A DNA stretch of 30,748 bases from JALZEG01 sp046263255 (lineage in GTDB: Bacteria; Actinomycetota; CADDZG01; WHSQ01). Position numbers and translations under genes: made by a program. Of the stretch, positions 1 through 8,375 are shown one piece after another. The stretch spans positions 1-30,748 of the forward strand of contig JBHELD010000062.1 in the NCBI GenBank assembly GCA_046263255.1. Direction: 5' to 3'. Below the pieces are notes generated by a model. The model was not told the DNA's origin and searched no databases. It was given only the letters and a program-made list of their open reading frames with translations. Each line of letters begins with the position of its first letter. Within the stretch, counting starts at the first letter, position 1.

Positions 1-1
1 C

Positions 2-949
2 GCCGCCGCGGCCGTCGTCGAGGAGGTGCGGGCGCACCCGGAGATGGGGTACTCGCTCCTGGTCCAGATCGACGACGACTCGGTGAAGCGCGGTGACTTC
101 GTCGAGCAGCTACGCGAGCTCGCGGCGAGGTCGAAGGTGGACGAGGTGGTCCTGGCGACCGCCGCGATAAAGCGGGCCGACATATCCCGGATCGTCTCCA
201 CCGAGGAGCTGCGTCACGCGGACGTGCGTGCGGTGCCGGAGCTCTTCGGGCTTCCGCCCACGAAGGTGAGCCTCGACCAGATGGGCGACTTCCCGTTGCT
301 GAGCCTGCTCCAGGAGCCGATGAACGAGGCCAACCGCGTGGCGAAGCGCGCCTTCGACCTCGTGGTCGCCTCGATCGCGCTCGTGCTCGCGTCGCCCGTC
401 ATGCTGGTCGCCGCGTTCGCGATCCGGCTGACGAGCAGGGGGCCCGTCCTCTTCCGCCAGCAGCGGATCGGTATGGACGGCCGCCCCTTCGACATGCTGA
501 AGTTCCGCACGATGGTCCACGAGGCCGACCCGTCGATCCACCAGGAGTTCGTCGAGGGGATCATCAGAGGAGACGTCATTCAAGACGAGGACGTGAAGCT
601 CCACAAGCTCACGGAGGATCCCAGGATCACGAAGGTCGGCAAGATCCTCCGGCGCCTCTCGATCGACGAGCTGCCTCAGCTGATCAACGTCATCCGCGGC
701 GACATGAGCGTCGTCGGCCCTCGGCCCCCGCTGCCGTTCGAGGTCGCCGTCTACGACGAATGGCACCGCCGGCGCCTCGAGGTCCGTCCCGGCATGACCG
801 GGCTGTGGCAGGTCAGCGGCCGGTCGAAGATAACGTTCGAGGAGATGGTCAAGCTCGACATCCACTACATAGAGACGTGGTCGCCCCTGCGCGACCTCTC
901 GATCGTGCTCCGCACGATCCCCGCGCTCGTCCGCAAGGAGGCTGCGTGA
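2..949 (+). CDS. Polyprenyl-phosphate sugar-1-phosphate transferase (5' partial)
   Basis: This is a bacterial sugar transferase (WbaP/PglC-type fold) that moves a sugar-1-phosphate from a UDP-sugar to undecaprenyl phosphate at the membrane, the priming step of glycan repeat assembly. The frame is open to the window edge, so the N-terminus is missing; the first in-frame start is a GTG at 26, but the residues before it (AAAVVEEVRAHPEMGY) look coding. The N-terminal ~110 residues resemble the Rossmann-like CoA_binding_3 region of long polyprenyl glycosylphosphotransferases. A membrane segment follows (KRAFDLVVASIALVLASP). The catalytic part has the LKFRTM, SIDELPQL and VGPRP motifs and ends with RPGMTGLWQVSGR. 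The Asp-Glu dyad sits in SIDELPQL. It overlaps the next gene by 4 bp (GTGA). Family assignment is secure; the sugar is not determinable. Confidence 0.93.
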   Translation, partial: AAAAVVEEVRAHPEMGYSLLVQIDDDSVKRGDFVEQLRELAARSKVDEVVLATAAIKRADISRIVSTEELRHADVRAVPELFGLPPTKVSLDQMGDFPLLSLLQEPMNEANRVAKRAFDLVVASIALVLASPVMLVAAFAIRLTSRGPVLFRQQRIGMDGRPFDMLKFRTMVHEADPSIHQEFVEGIIRGDVIQDEDVKLHKLTEDPRITKVGKILRRLSIDELPQLINVIRGDMSVVGPRPPLPFEVAVYDEWHRRRLEVRPGMTGLWQVSGRSKITFEEMVKLDIHYIETWSPLRDLSIVLRTIPALVRKEAA

Positions 950-3090
950 CGGAAGCAGAGATGCTTCCGTCGTCCGTGCGCCGAGCCGTCCTGTCGCCCA
1001 AGGGCGCGAAGGTCGAAGTCGAGACGGGGAGGACGCCGGCGCTCGGAGCCGGCGACGTCCTGATCCGGACGCTGTTCTCCGTCGTCAGCCCCGGAACCGA
1101 GCGCTCGAAGCTGGAGCTCTCACGCAAGTCGCTGATCGGCAAGGCGCGGTCGCGGCCCGACCTCGTCCGGCAGACGCTCGAGAAGGTCCGCCGCGAGGGC
1201 CTCGGCACCACCGTCGACGCGGTCCGTCGCAAGCTGGGCGAGTCCGTCGCCCTCGGGTATTCGCTGTCGGGCGAGGTGCTCGCGGTCGGCGAGCGCGTCG
1301 AAGGGATCCGCCCGGGCGACCTCGTGGCCGCGGGCGGAGGCTCCGCGATCCATGCGGACGTCGTGGCGGTCCCTCAGAGCCTCGTCGTGCGCGTTCCCGC
1401 GGGCGTGCCCGCCGACGCGGCGGCGTTCTCGACGCTGGGAGCGGTGAGCCTCCACGGGTTCCGCCTCGCGCGCGCCGAGGTGGGCGAGACCGTCGTCGTC
1501 GTGGGGCTCGGGCTGATCGGCCTCCTGGCCGGCGCGGTCGCGAAAGCCGGCGGGTGCCGCGTCGTCGGAGTGGACCTGAGGGAGGAGGCACTCGCGCGCG
1601 CCCGCGGCTTCGGCTTCGACGACGCGACCGCGCCGGCGGGCGCGCCGGACGCGGTCGCCCGCGCGACGCGCGGGAGGGGAGCCGACGCCGTCCTGCTGTG
1701 CGCGGCCTCCAAGACGAACGCGCCCCTCCTTCTCGCGGGAGAGGTCGCCCGCGACCGTGCTCGCGTCGTGGTCGTCGGGGACGTGCCCGTCGACGTGCCC
1801 CGCGACGTGCTGTTCGCGAAGGAGCTCGAGCTCGTCGTGTCGCGGTCGTACGGTCCCGGTCGCTACGATCCGGAGTACGAGGAGAAGGGCCACGACTACC
1901 CCGTCGGGTACGTCCGGTGGACCGAGCGTCGCAACATGGAGGCGTTCGTCGACCTGCTCTCCTCCCGAGGCGTCGACGTTCTTGCGGCGGTCACGCACAG
2001 GTTCCCGATCGAGACGGCCGCCGAGGGATACCGCACGCTCGAGACGACTCCGGGGGCCGTGGTCCTCCTCGAGTACCCGGCCGGCGAGCAGGAGCCCGTC
2101 TCGGAGCCCGCTCCGGTCTCCCGGCCCCCGGGCGCCGCGACGGACAGGCTGCGCGTCGGCCTCATCGGGACCGGGAGCTTCGCGTCGCGGATCCTCGTAC
2201 CTGCGATCGCAGCCGACGAGCGCGCCGAGATCGTCGCGGTTGCGTCGCTGCAGGGACGCCCCACGGCGGTCGAGGGGGCGCGTCACGCGCGGTCGCCGAG
2301 CGACGTCGTCGAGGACCCCGACGTGCACGCGGTGTTCGTCGCCACCCGTCACGACTCCCATGCGGAGCTCGCCGTCGCGGCGCTGAGCGCCGGTAAGGCG
2401 GTGTTCGTCGAAAAACCGCTCGCGGTGACGGCCGCGCAGGTGGGGGCGGTGGTCGACGCGTGGAACTCCTCCGGCGCCGCGCTGATGGTGGGGTTCAACC
2501 GCCGGCACGCTCCGTTCACGCGCGCGCTCGTGGAGACGGCCGTGCGCGGTGCGCCCGCGGTCGTGAACGTGCGCGTGAACGCCGGGCCCCTTCCGCCCGA
2601 CCACTGGACCAGGGACCTCGACGTCGGCGGCGGGCGGATCGTGGGCGAGGTGTGCCACTTCGTCGACCTCGCGTCGCATCTGGCCGGCAGCCGCGTCGTA
2701 AGCGTCACCGCACAGGCGCTCCCCGGCGGCTCGCCTCAGGGGGCCGAGGACGTCGTCGTGCTGCTCGCGTACGCCAACGGCTCTGTCGCGTCGGTGGTGT
2801 ACGCCGCGGGTGGAGACCCCTCGACCGGCAAGGAGCGCATCGAGGTCTTCTGCGGGGGACGCACCGGCGTCGTCGACGACTGGAGAGCGCTGGCGATCTC
2901 CGGACCAGGTACGAAGGTCACCGAGAAGCGGGCTCAGGACAAGGGCCACTCTGCCGAGGTGAGCCTGTTCCTCGAGAGCGTGCGGGGGGCGTCGTCGCTG
3001 GGGGAGTCGTTCCGGCGCGACGTGGAGTCGTCTCTCGCGACGCTCGCGGTGGTCGAGTCGCTCGCCACCGGCCTTCCCGTCCCGCTCTAG
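946..3090 (+). CDS. Two-domain oxidoreductase: zinc-type MDR dehydrogenase fused to Gfo/Idh/MocA domain
   Basis: The 714-residue protein joins an N-terminal medium-chain dehydrogenase/reductase (residues about 1-385, Rossmann motif GLGLIG at 187-192) to a C-terminal Gfo/Idh/MocA oxidoreductase (about 400-714, GLIGTGS near 405-411, EKP at 489-491). Both halves should bind NAD(P). Such bi-domain proteins recur in exopolysaccharide loci, but their reaction is not established to my knowledge. GTG 946 is chosen because it overlaps the upstream TGA by 4 bp and AAGGAGG lies at 935-941; ATG 961 is an alternative with a longer spacer. The frame is open further upstream, but there it is only the shadow of the sugar transferase. 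The stop shares a CTAG with the stop of the convergent SDR. The MocA half is the only candidate here for a WbpB-like 3-oxidation. Confidence 0.9.
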   Translation: MTEAEMLPSSVRRAVLSPKGAKVEVETGRTPALGAGDVLIRTLFSVVSPGTERSKLELSRKSLIGKARSRPDLVRQTLEKVRREGLGTTVDAVRRKLGESVALGYSLSGEVLAVGERVEGIRPGDLVAAGGGSAIHADVVAVPQSLVVRVPAGVPADAAAFSTLGAVSLHGFRLARAEVGETVVVVGLGLIGLLAGAVAKAGGCRVVGVDLREEALARARGFGFDDATAPAGAPDAVARATRGRGADAVLLCAASKTNAPLLLAGEVARDRARVVVVGDVPVDVPRDVLFAKELELVVSRSYGPGRYDPEYEEKGHDYPVGYVRWTERRNMEAFVDLLSSRGVDVLAAVTHRFPIETAAEGYRTLETTPGAVVLLEYPAGEQEPVSEPAPVSRPPGAATDRLRVGLIGTGSFASRILVPAIAADERAEIVAVASLQGRPTAVEGARHARSPSDVVEDPDVHAVFVATRHDSHAELAVAALSAGKAVFVEKPLAVTAAQVGAVVDAWNSSGAALMVGFNRRHAPFTRALVETAVRGAPAVVNVRVNAGPLPPDHWTRDLDVGGGRIVGEVCHFVDLASHLAGSRVVSVTAQALPGGSPQGAEDVVVLLAYANGSVASVVYAAGGDPSTGKERIEVFCGGRTGVVDDWRALAISGPGTKVTEKRAQDKGHSAEVSLFLESVRGASSLGESFRRDVESSLATLAVVESLATGLPVPL

Positions 3091-3803
3091 GCCGACGCGC
3101 CTCCGTCGACCGCGATCACCGTCCCGTTGAGGTTCCCGTCCTCGCGCAGCAGCAGCTCCACGACCGCGGTCAGGTCCCCCGGTGTCGTCAGACGTCCTGT
3201 GGGAGTCCGGCGCATGATCGCGTCGCGCTGCTCGGGGAGGAGGACGTTCGACATCTCGGAATCGAAGAAACCCGGGGCGAGCGTGTTGATCCTGACGCGC
3301 CCCGCCAGCTCCCGCGCCAGCGAGCGCGTGAACGCCTCGATCGCGCCTTTGGTGGCCGCGTACACGCTGAGCCCGGCGTACCCCTCGGTGGCGCTTATCG
3401 ACCCGATGTTGACGACGAAGCCGGTGCCCTCCTGCCGCAGCATCTGGCGGATCACGAGCCGCGTCAGGAGGAGCGGCGCCTCGACGTTCGTGCGCACGAT
3501 CTGGCGGATCTGGTCCGGCGAGGTGTGGACGAACAGCGAGTCCTGACCGACGGCCGCGTTGTTCACGAGCGCGTCGATAGACCCCCACGCCGACTTCGCA
3601 GCCGAGACGAAGGCCTCCAGGGCCGCGTAGTCGGTCGCGTCGACGGCCGTGAACGCGTAGCGGTCGGGGAATCGTTCGGCGAGCTCGCGCGCCTCGGCGG
3701 TCTCCGAACGCGCGAAGCTCCGCAGGTGGTGCCCACGCTCGAGCAGGTGGCGCGACAGCTCGAGGCCGAGCCCCCGCGACCCGCCCGTCACCAGCACGTT
3801 CAC
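3087..3803 (-). CDS. Short-chain dehydrogenase/reductase (FabG-like)
   Basis: This 238-residue classical SDR has the cofactor motif TGGSRGLG (residues 6-13), NNAA (81-84), the catalytic Ser135, and the YAATK motif with Tyr148 and Lys152. It ends in the usual GTVIAVDGG region. It is predicted to be a cytosolic NAD(P)-dependent oxidoreductase. Its GTG start overlaps the TGA of the acyl-activating ligase by 4 bp, and it is the last gene of the operon that also encodes an acyl carrier protein and an acyltransferase. A role in reducing a carrier-bound keto-acyl group, as FabG does, is therefore plausible, but a sugar substrate is equally possible. The start at 3803 gives a standard SDR N-terminus; the frame continues upstream only as a shadow of the ligase. 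Confidence 0.9.
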   Translation of the reverse strand: MNVLVTGGSRGLGLELSRHLLERGHHLRSFARSETAEARELAERFPDRYAFTAVDATDYAALEAFVSAAKSAWGSIDALVNNAAVGQDSLFVHTSPDQIRQIVRTNVEAPLLLTRLVIRQMLRQEGTGFVVNIGSISATEGYAGLSVYAATKGAIEAFTRSLARELAGRVRINTLAPGFFDSEMSNVLLPEQRDAIMRRTPTGRLTTPGDLTAVVELLLREDGNLNGTVIAVDGGASA

Positions 3804-5050
3804 GGCGTTCCGCTCTTCAACGCGCTCGTCGCCGGGATCTCGTCCTCGAACGTGATCTTGCGCGGAAGCGCGACCTCGGGCAGCCGGTCGCGGCACCACG
3901 TCAGGAGCTCGTCCTCGTCTGCGCTCGCCCCGAACGCGAGCGCGACCTCGGCGACCGGGAGCTCGCCCACGATCGGCGACCGCTTCGGGAAGACGCGGCA
4001 CCACGCGACCTTCGGGTGCTCCAGCAGCACCGCGGCGACCTCGGCCGTCGACACCTTCGCTCCCCCGACGTTGACGATCGACCCCGTGTCGCGTCCGACG
4101 ATCTCGACGCGGTCGCCGGCGACGCGAACGGCGTCGCCCGTCTCTATCCAGCTGTTTCGTGAGGCCGTGTTCGCCCACGGCGACCGGACGAGAAGCCGGC
4201 CGTCCTCGACGCGGATCTCGACCCCGTTCGACCCCGTCGAGCCGACCCAGGAGAGCGGGAAGCCGGCGCGGCCGTCGGAGACGACGATGCAGGCGCCGGC
4301 TTCGCTCGAGGCGTAGATGTGCGTCAGCCGCGCCTCCGGGTAGAGCCGCCGGAGCCGGTCGAGCAGCGACTGGGGAACCGGCTCGCCGCCGAGCGAGACC
4401 TGCGTCAGCGGAACCTCTCGAAGCTCGTCTTCGCCCGCGGTCAGGAACGTCCTCCGCCAGAACGTCGGGGTCGCGCTGATCGCGTTGACGCCCCACCGCC
4501 GCGCGATGCCGGGCCATCCGTCCGCGGCGGCCGGGTCGACGGGCACGACGTCCTGGCCTTTCACGAACAGCCACAGCGCGGCGCACTGGTACCAGGCGTA
4601 CGTCCCTGCCGCGTACGGGCACAGCCAGGTGCGCGGCGGCCCCGAGATCCCGCGGACGGTGCCCAGCGAGTCGAGCGTGTGCGGGACGAGCTTCGGCACG
4701 CCCGTGGTGCCGGAGGTCACGACGGTGATGCGGCCGCGCTCGGCCGTAGCCGGACGCGCGGGCGCGGTCTGCCACCCATCGGAGCCCCACACGCGGATCC
4801 CGGCGCCGTCGAGGTGCTCCACGAGGTCCCGCGTGAGGCGGTCGGGGCTCAAGATCGCGGCGTCCGTGTCGGTCGCGATCACCGCCGCGAGCGCGAGCCA
4901 TGCACCGCGCACGTCGGCGGCGACGACCGCGACCCGTCCGCCGTACGCGCTCAGCGGCTCGACCGGGGCCTCCGCCAACAGGTCGTCCCACGTCCTCCAG
5001 GCCCCCGCGAGCGCGACGCGGTTGACGGTCGGCGCCGCGCTCTCAGCCAT
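3800..5050 (-). CDS. ANL-superfamily acyl-activating enzyme (AMP-binding ligase), short form
   Basis: The 416-residue protein belongs to the adenylate-forming ANL superfamily, which activates a carboxylic acid as acyl-AMP and transfers it to CoA or a carrier-protein thiol. Visible motifs are the P-loop VTSGTTGVPK (111-120), YASSEAG (A5 region), WIETGDAV (A7), GRDTGSIVNVGGAKVS (A8 hinge), and a terminal PATSALKSG whose Lys412 matches the A10 catalytic lysine and lies only four residues from the end. The N-terminal domain is short compared with the 500-550 residues of typical acyl-CoA ligases. It sits between an LbH acyltransferase (8-bp overlap) and an SDR (4-bp overlap), one gene away from an acyl carrier protein. 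I infer that it loads that carrier protein; CoA ligase activity cannot be excluded. Confidence 0.9.
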   Translation of the reverse strand: MAESAAPTVNRVALAGAWRTWDDLLAEAPVEPLSAYGGRVAVVAADVRGAWLALAAVIATDTDAAILSPDRLTRDLVEHLDGAGIRVWGSDGWQTAPARPATAERGRITVVTSGTTGVPKLVPHTLDSLGTVRGISGPPRTWLCPYAAGTYAWYQCAALWLFVKGQDVVPVDPAAADGWPGIARRWGVNAISATPTFWRRTFLTAGEDELREVPLTQVSLGGEPVPQSLLDRLRRLYPEARLTHIYASSEAGACIVVSDGRAGFPLSWVGSTGSNGVEIRVEDGRLLVRSPWANTASRNSWIETGDAVRVAGDRVEIVGRDTGSIVNVGGAKVSTAEVAAVLLEHPKVAWCRVFPKRSPIVGELPVAEVALAFGASADEDELLTWCRDRLPEVALPRKITFEDEIPATSALKSGTP

Positions 5051-5813
5051 CGCCGGCGGTCACCTTCTTGCACGCCGCCAGGATCTCGTCCCTCAGGCTC
5101 GCGAGGCGCGCCCGCGCGTCCTCCGGGTAGGCCTCGGTGAAGTGGCGGAGCCACGGATGGCGCAGGCCCGACGCCAGGTTCATCAACCGGTCGACGCGGC
5201 CGCTGACTCGCCCGTCGGGCGATACCACGGCTCCGTCGGGGACGTCGCCGCTCACGAGCGCACCTGCTGCCACGAACGCGCCGCGGCCGACGCGACAGCC
5301 CGGCATCAGCGTCGCCGACGGGCATACCACCGCGGCGTCGCCGACCACGACGGGCTCGAAGAGCGACGACGGGGGCAGCGGGTCGTTCGTCAGCGTGCAG
5401 AGCGAGTAGATCCACGCGAAGTCGCCGATGCGGGAGCCGTTGCCGACCTGCGTGTACCCGTGGATGCGGACGTAGTCGCCGGCCACCACCTCGCCCTCCA
5501 GCGACGAATAGCTGCCGAGCCGGAAGTTGACGCCGGTGCGGGCGCCCGCGCGGACGAGCGCATGGTGGCCGGTCTCGAACCGCTCCCCGAGGTCGGAGCC
5601 GGCGTACAGGACCGTGTGCGAGCGGATCGTCGAGCGGGGGCCGACGCGGAGGGGCGCCTCGTCTCCGGCGGGCACCCCCACGACGGCGTGGTCGCCGATC
5701 ACCGTTCCGGTGCCCAGCTCGACCCCCTCGTGGATCACCGCGTAGTGGCCGACGGTGACGTCGGCCGGGACGGAGGCACCGGGGGCGACGATCGCGGTGG
5801 AGGCGACGGCCAT
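5043..5813 (-). CDS. Left-handed beta-helix (hexapeptide-repeat) acyltransferase, WbpD/QdtC-like
   Basis: The 256-residue protein consists largely of hexapeptide repeats (for example VGHYAV, IGDHAVVG, VGNGSRIGDFAWI, VGRGAFVAAGALVSGDV) that form a trimeric left-handed beta-helix. The sequence LTNDPLPPSS followed by VVVGDAAVVCPSATLMPGCRVGRGAFVAAGALV matches the layout of nucleotide-amino-sugar N-acyltransferases of the WbpD/FdtC/QdtC type, where an FTND-like turn is conserved. A helical extension of about 50 residues (LASGLRHPWLRHF onward) follows the helix and is unusual for that group. Its ATG directly abuts the stop of the acyl carrier protein gene, so the two are probably translated together. 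An acyl-ACP or acyl-CoA donor is inferred from context; the acceptor is probably an amino sugar. Confidence 0.86.
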   Translation of the reverse strand: MAVASTAIVAPGASVPADVTVGHYAVIHEGVELGTGTVIGDHAVVGVPAGDEAPLRVGPRSTIRSHTVLYAGSDLGERFETGHHALVRAGARTGVNFRLGSYSSLEGEVVAGDYVRIHGYTQVGNGSRIGDFAWIYSLCTLTNDPLPPSSLFEPVVVGDAAVVCPSATLMPGCRVGRGAFVAAGALVSGDVPDGAVVSPDGRVSGRVDRLMNLASGLRHPWLRHFTEAYPEDARARLASLRDEILAACKKVTAGDG

Positions 5814-6083
5814 CTACGCCGGCGCCCCGCCCGGGGCGGGCTCCGCGGCCGCGAAGAAGTCGAGGACGTCCCCGACGGTCGTTATCGCCCGGAGCTCCGG
5901 CGCGTCGAAGTTGAGCTCGTGGCCGACCTCGTCCTCCACGCGCAGAGCCAGCTCCGAGAAGTCGAGGCTCCGAAAGCCGAGCTCGCGCAGCGAGGCCCCC
6001 TCGTCGTCGACAGGCGCCTTCCCCGCCCGGCGCAGGATGTCGTTCATCAGGCCGAGCACCGCGTGCCGCTGCATGGCGACCAT
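5814..6083 (-). CDS. Acyl carrier protein
   Basis: This 89-residue acidic protein is a phosphopantetheine-binding carrier. The attachment serine is Ser39 in GFRSLDFSELALRVEDEVG, a variant of the usual GxDSLD motif with Arg before Ser. Helix 1 (RHAVLGLMNDILRRAG) and the C-terminal ITTVGDVLDFF helix fit the four-helix ACP fold. The gene lies between the DUF354 gene (stop TAG one base upstream of this ATG) and the acyltransferase gene (ATG immediately after this stop). A GGGAG sequence about 12 bases upstream supports ATG 6083; an internal ATG at 6074 is possible. A dedicated carrier inside a glycan operon suggests delivery of a specific acyl group to a sugar. It needs a phosphopantetheinyl transferase encoded elsewhere. 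Confidence 0.9.
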   Translation of the reverse strand: MVAMQRHAVLGLMNDILRRAGKAPVDDEGASLRELGFRSLDFSELALRVEDEVGHELNFDAPELRAITTVGDVLDFFAAAEPAPGGAPA

Positions 6084-6084
6084 T

Positions 6085-7098
6085 CTAGGTAGCCGCTCCC
6101 TCGCCCAGCACCGCGTCCACCACGCGCGCGGGGGCCGTGACGTCCGGCTTCCACTCGACGCGCGGGCGCGGCCGGACCCGGTCGAACGGGAAGTCGGTGA
6201 CGTCCGTCACGTGGAGGAGGCGCCCCTGCGCCACGAGCGCCCGGTCGACCGCGCCGAGGTCCTGGCTGAAGATCGACACCGACGGCGTCCCGAGGACGGC
6301 GGCCTCCCTGGTCATCGTGCCGCCGGCGCCGACCACGAGGTCCGACGCCCACAGGAGGTCGGCCCCGTGCACCGCCTCCCTCAGGATGCGGATCCCCGCG
6401 ACCGTCTGGAGCGCATCGCCCTGACCGGCAGTGCGCGGCGTCACGAGGACGGTCGCACCCGTGGCGGCGAGGCGCGCGAGCAGGTCCCTGAATATCGGGT
6501 TCGACTCCCGGTGGTAGAGAGCGCCCTCCGCGGGGGGCCGCACCGTCACGAGGACCTCGTCCCGCGCGACGCCGAGCACCTCGCGGAACCTCGGGTCGGG
6601 CGAGAAGCGCGACAGCGTCACGTCCTCCTTGAAGCCCTCGTACCAGACGGTCTTGCGGGCCGTGGCGCCCATCCTGCGCACCGCCGAGAGCGGGATCGCA
6701 CGCGGCATCACGACCCTGTGCGCGAGGCGCAGCGACAGGTGGTTTGCCGGCTGGTGCTCGTAGTCGAGCATCGTCACGATGCGGCACCGGATCATGCGCG
6801 CGGCCACCACCTGGGCGTAGGAGCCGTGGCCGAGCGCTAGGTCGGGCCGCTGGGGCCGGACCCGCCGGGCGAGAGCGCGCGACCGGCGCCAGATGGACCT
6901 GCCCTTGTCCAGCACGCCGCGCGTGTATCCGGACCCCACGAGGAGCGCGTCCGGCCACGTCTCGAGGGCGAGTGCCCGCGCCTGCCCGCGGTCCCACGCG
7001 GTCACCGTGAAGTCGTGACCGCGGCGCGCCAGCTCGTCCGCGATCGGCGCGAAGAACGGCGCGTGCGGGGCGTTCGCTATGTCAATCCAGATCTTCAT
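6085..7098 (-). CDS. DUF354-family glycosyltransferase-like protein
   Basis: The 337-residue protein matches DUF354, a GT-B-like family related to MurG and UDP-GlcNAc 2-epimerases. Its N-terminus MKIWIDIANAPHAPFFAPI is the family signature. Further conserved-looking parts are LGHGSYAQVVAARMI, YEGFKEDV, VTVRPPAEGALYH and VVGAGGTMTREAAVLGTPS, the last being a nucleotide-sugar-binding-like Gly-rich loop. ATG 7098 is chosen because it gives the family N-terminus; the open frame upstream to 7146 is only overlap with the preceding gene. It overlaps that gene by 17 bp. DUF354 proteins are common in archaeal and bacterial glycan loci, but I know of no assigned reaction. Glycosyl transfer or sugar epimerisation are the two likely activities. 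Confidence 0.85.
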   Translation of the reverse strand: MKIWIDIANAPHAPFFAPIADELARRGHDFTVTAWDRGQARALALETWPDALLVGSGYTRGVLDKGRSIWRRSRALARRVRPQRPDLALGHGSYAQVVAARMIRCRIVTMLDYEHQPANHLSLRLAHRVVMPRAIPLSAVRRMGATARKTVWYEGFKEDVTLSRFSPDPRFREVLGVARDEVLVTVRPPAEGALYHRESNPIFRDLLARLAATGATVLVTPRTAGQGDALQTVAGIRILREAVHGADLLWASDLVVGAGGTMTREAAVLGTPSVSIFSQDLGAVDRALVAQGRLLHVTDVTDFPFDRVRPRPRVEWKPDVTAPARVVDAVLGEGAAT

Positions 7099-8254
7099 CG
7101 GCAAGCTCCGCGGCGAGAACGGCGAGCGCGCACGACATCGGGGCATCGCACCAGCGCGCGTACGGGATCCTCTTCGAGTGCGTCCTCCTGCGCATGTAGA
7201 CGAAACTCCCCCTCCGGGTCAGCATCCTCGACACCATGAACGCCGCGATGCTCCTCGCCTTCGCGAGATGGCGGCCCCCGAGGCGCGCGAACGTCTGGAT
7301 CCCTTGAGCGCCCGCGATCGCGTCGACGGGGTAGCGCGCTCCCGGCGATTGTTGCGGCCGTCCGCCGTCGAAGAGGCGCGTCGCGTAGAACTCGGCCATC
7401 TTCGTCGCGGGCTGCTCCAGGCGCGGCTGCGCTCGCCGGGCGACGTCCCACAGCGACTCGATCACGAACCCCGTGTGGTGGCCGTCGACCCACTGCATCG
7501 ACGGGGCGTCGCCGTAGACGAGGGACCCGTCCGGTGCGATCGCATCGATCGTGGGCCGAAGCGCCTCGATCGCCGCCGCGACGAGCGCGTCGTCGCCCGA
7601 GACGCGGCCGCAGCGAGCCACGAACCTTGCCGCGAGCGCGTTCGCGTTGTGGACCAGCGCGTCGTACCCGCGCAGGTACGTGAAGTGGCGGCGGCCGTCT
7701 CGCTCCGCCGTCAGGTCCTCGAGCACGAACCCCGCCGCGTCGCGCGCCGTCTCCAGCGCCTGCCGGTCGCCGAGGTGCTCGGCGGCGTCGAGGAAGGCCT
7801 CGCCGGCGAACACCGTGCAGACGACGTTCGGCTCGGTCGGCGGGTAGCTGCCAGTCTTCGTCTCGACGTGGAAGGGATACGCCCACCCCCCCTTCGTGCG
7901 CAGCGCGCGCAGCCAGTCGAGCCTCCCCTCCAGGCGCCGGCGCCGGGACGTGTCCGGGTGCAGACGCTCCAGCGTCACGCAGGCCGACGCGAAGACGCCG
8001 GTTCCGTAGGAGCTGCGCGACGGAGGTATCCCGAAGAACGGCCTGAGGTTGACGGGCGACCGCTTGTGGAGCTGCACCGCCGCCAGGCGCCACGCCCTCT
8101 GTCGTCGCAGGAACGGGGGAGGGAACCGCCCCAGCAGGCCGTCGTACGGGTCGTACGACTCGTCCCGCCGCTCCCACCACTCCGCTTCGAGGTGTCCGGC
8201 GAGAGCGAAGGCCTGTGCGCGCGACGGCGAGGGCGCGGCGGGAAGACGGGTCAC
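7082..8254 (-). CDS. VpsJ-like polysaccharide-locus protein, predicted alpha/alpha-barrel
   Basis: This 390-residue protein is soluble and helix-rich with no signal peptide. It begins with a Trp/Tyr-rich segment containing YDPYDGLLGRFPPPFLRRQ, and carries repeats such as GGWAYPFHVET, NANALAA, WVDGHHTGFVIESLW and IPYARWCDAPM that resemble the inward-facing helices of (alpha/alpha)6 toroids found in glycoside hydrolases, lyases and epimerases. Similar proteins accompany DUF354 genes in exopolysaccharide loci and are sometimes labelled VpsJ; I recall this only from family knowledge. GTG 8254 is the first in-frame start after an upstream TGA. It is the first gene of the - strand operon and is divergent from the 2-epimerase gene. 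Function is unknown; polysaccharide modification is the best guess. Confidence 0.72.
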   Translation of the reverse strand: MTRLPAAPSPSRAQAFALAGHLEAEWWERRDESYDPYDGLLGRFPPPFLRRQRAWRLAAVQLHKRSPVNLRPFFGIPPSRSSYGTGVFASACVTLERLHPDTSRRRRLEGRLDWLRALRTKGGWAYPFHVETKTGSYPPTEPNVVCTVFAGEAFLDAAEHLGDRQALETARDAAGFVLEDLTAERDGRRHFTYLRGYDALVHNANALAARFVARCGRVSGDDALVAAAIEALRPTIDAIAPDGSLVYGDAPSMQWVDGHHTGFVIESLWDVARRAQPRLEQPATKMAEFYATRLFDGGRPQQSPGARYPVDAIAGAQGIQTFARLGGRHLAKARSIAAFMVSRMLTRRGSFVYMRRRTHSKRIPYARWCDAPMSCALAVLAAELADEDLD

Positions 8255-8375
8255 GCACGCATGTTTTCATGGAACCGCGGCCGGTCCGGGCCGCCCCGCG
8301 CCGTCCTCAAGCGAGGCTCTCGGAGCGGCCGATAGACCGACTGTCCACCACCCGCGGGTAGGGGAGCATGTGACC
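8255..8375. promoter_or_regulatory. Divergent intergenic region between the two main glycan operons
   Basis: These 121 bases separate the - strand operon starting at 8254 from the + operon starting at 8376, so promoters for both should lie here. I found no convincing -35/-10 pair in either direction. A GGGGAG sequence at 8361-8366 is the ribosome-binding site for GTG 8376. A 10-bp perfect palindrome ACCCGCGGGT lies at 8350-8359 and could be an operator, but in DNA this GC-rich such palindromes also arise by chance. Confidence 0.4.

Noticed and set aside
1120..4991. Long open frames overlapping the oxidoreductase, SDR and ligase genes in other frames
   Set aside because: They are Arg/Gly/Pro-rich shadows caused by high G/C at third positions; the chosen frames have clear family motifs.
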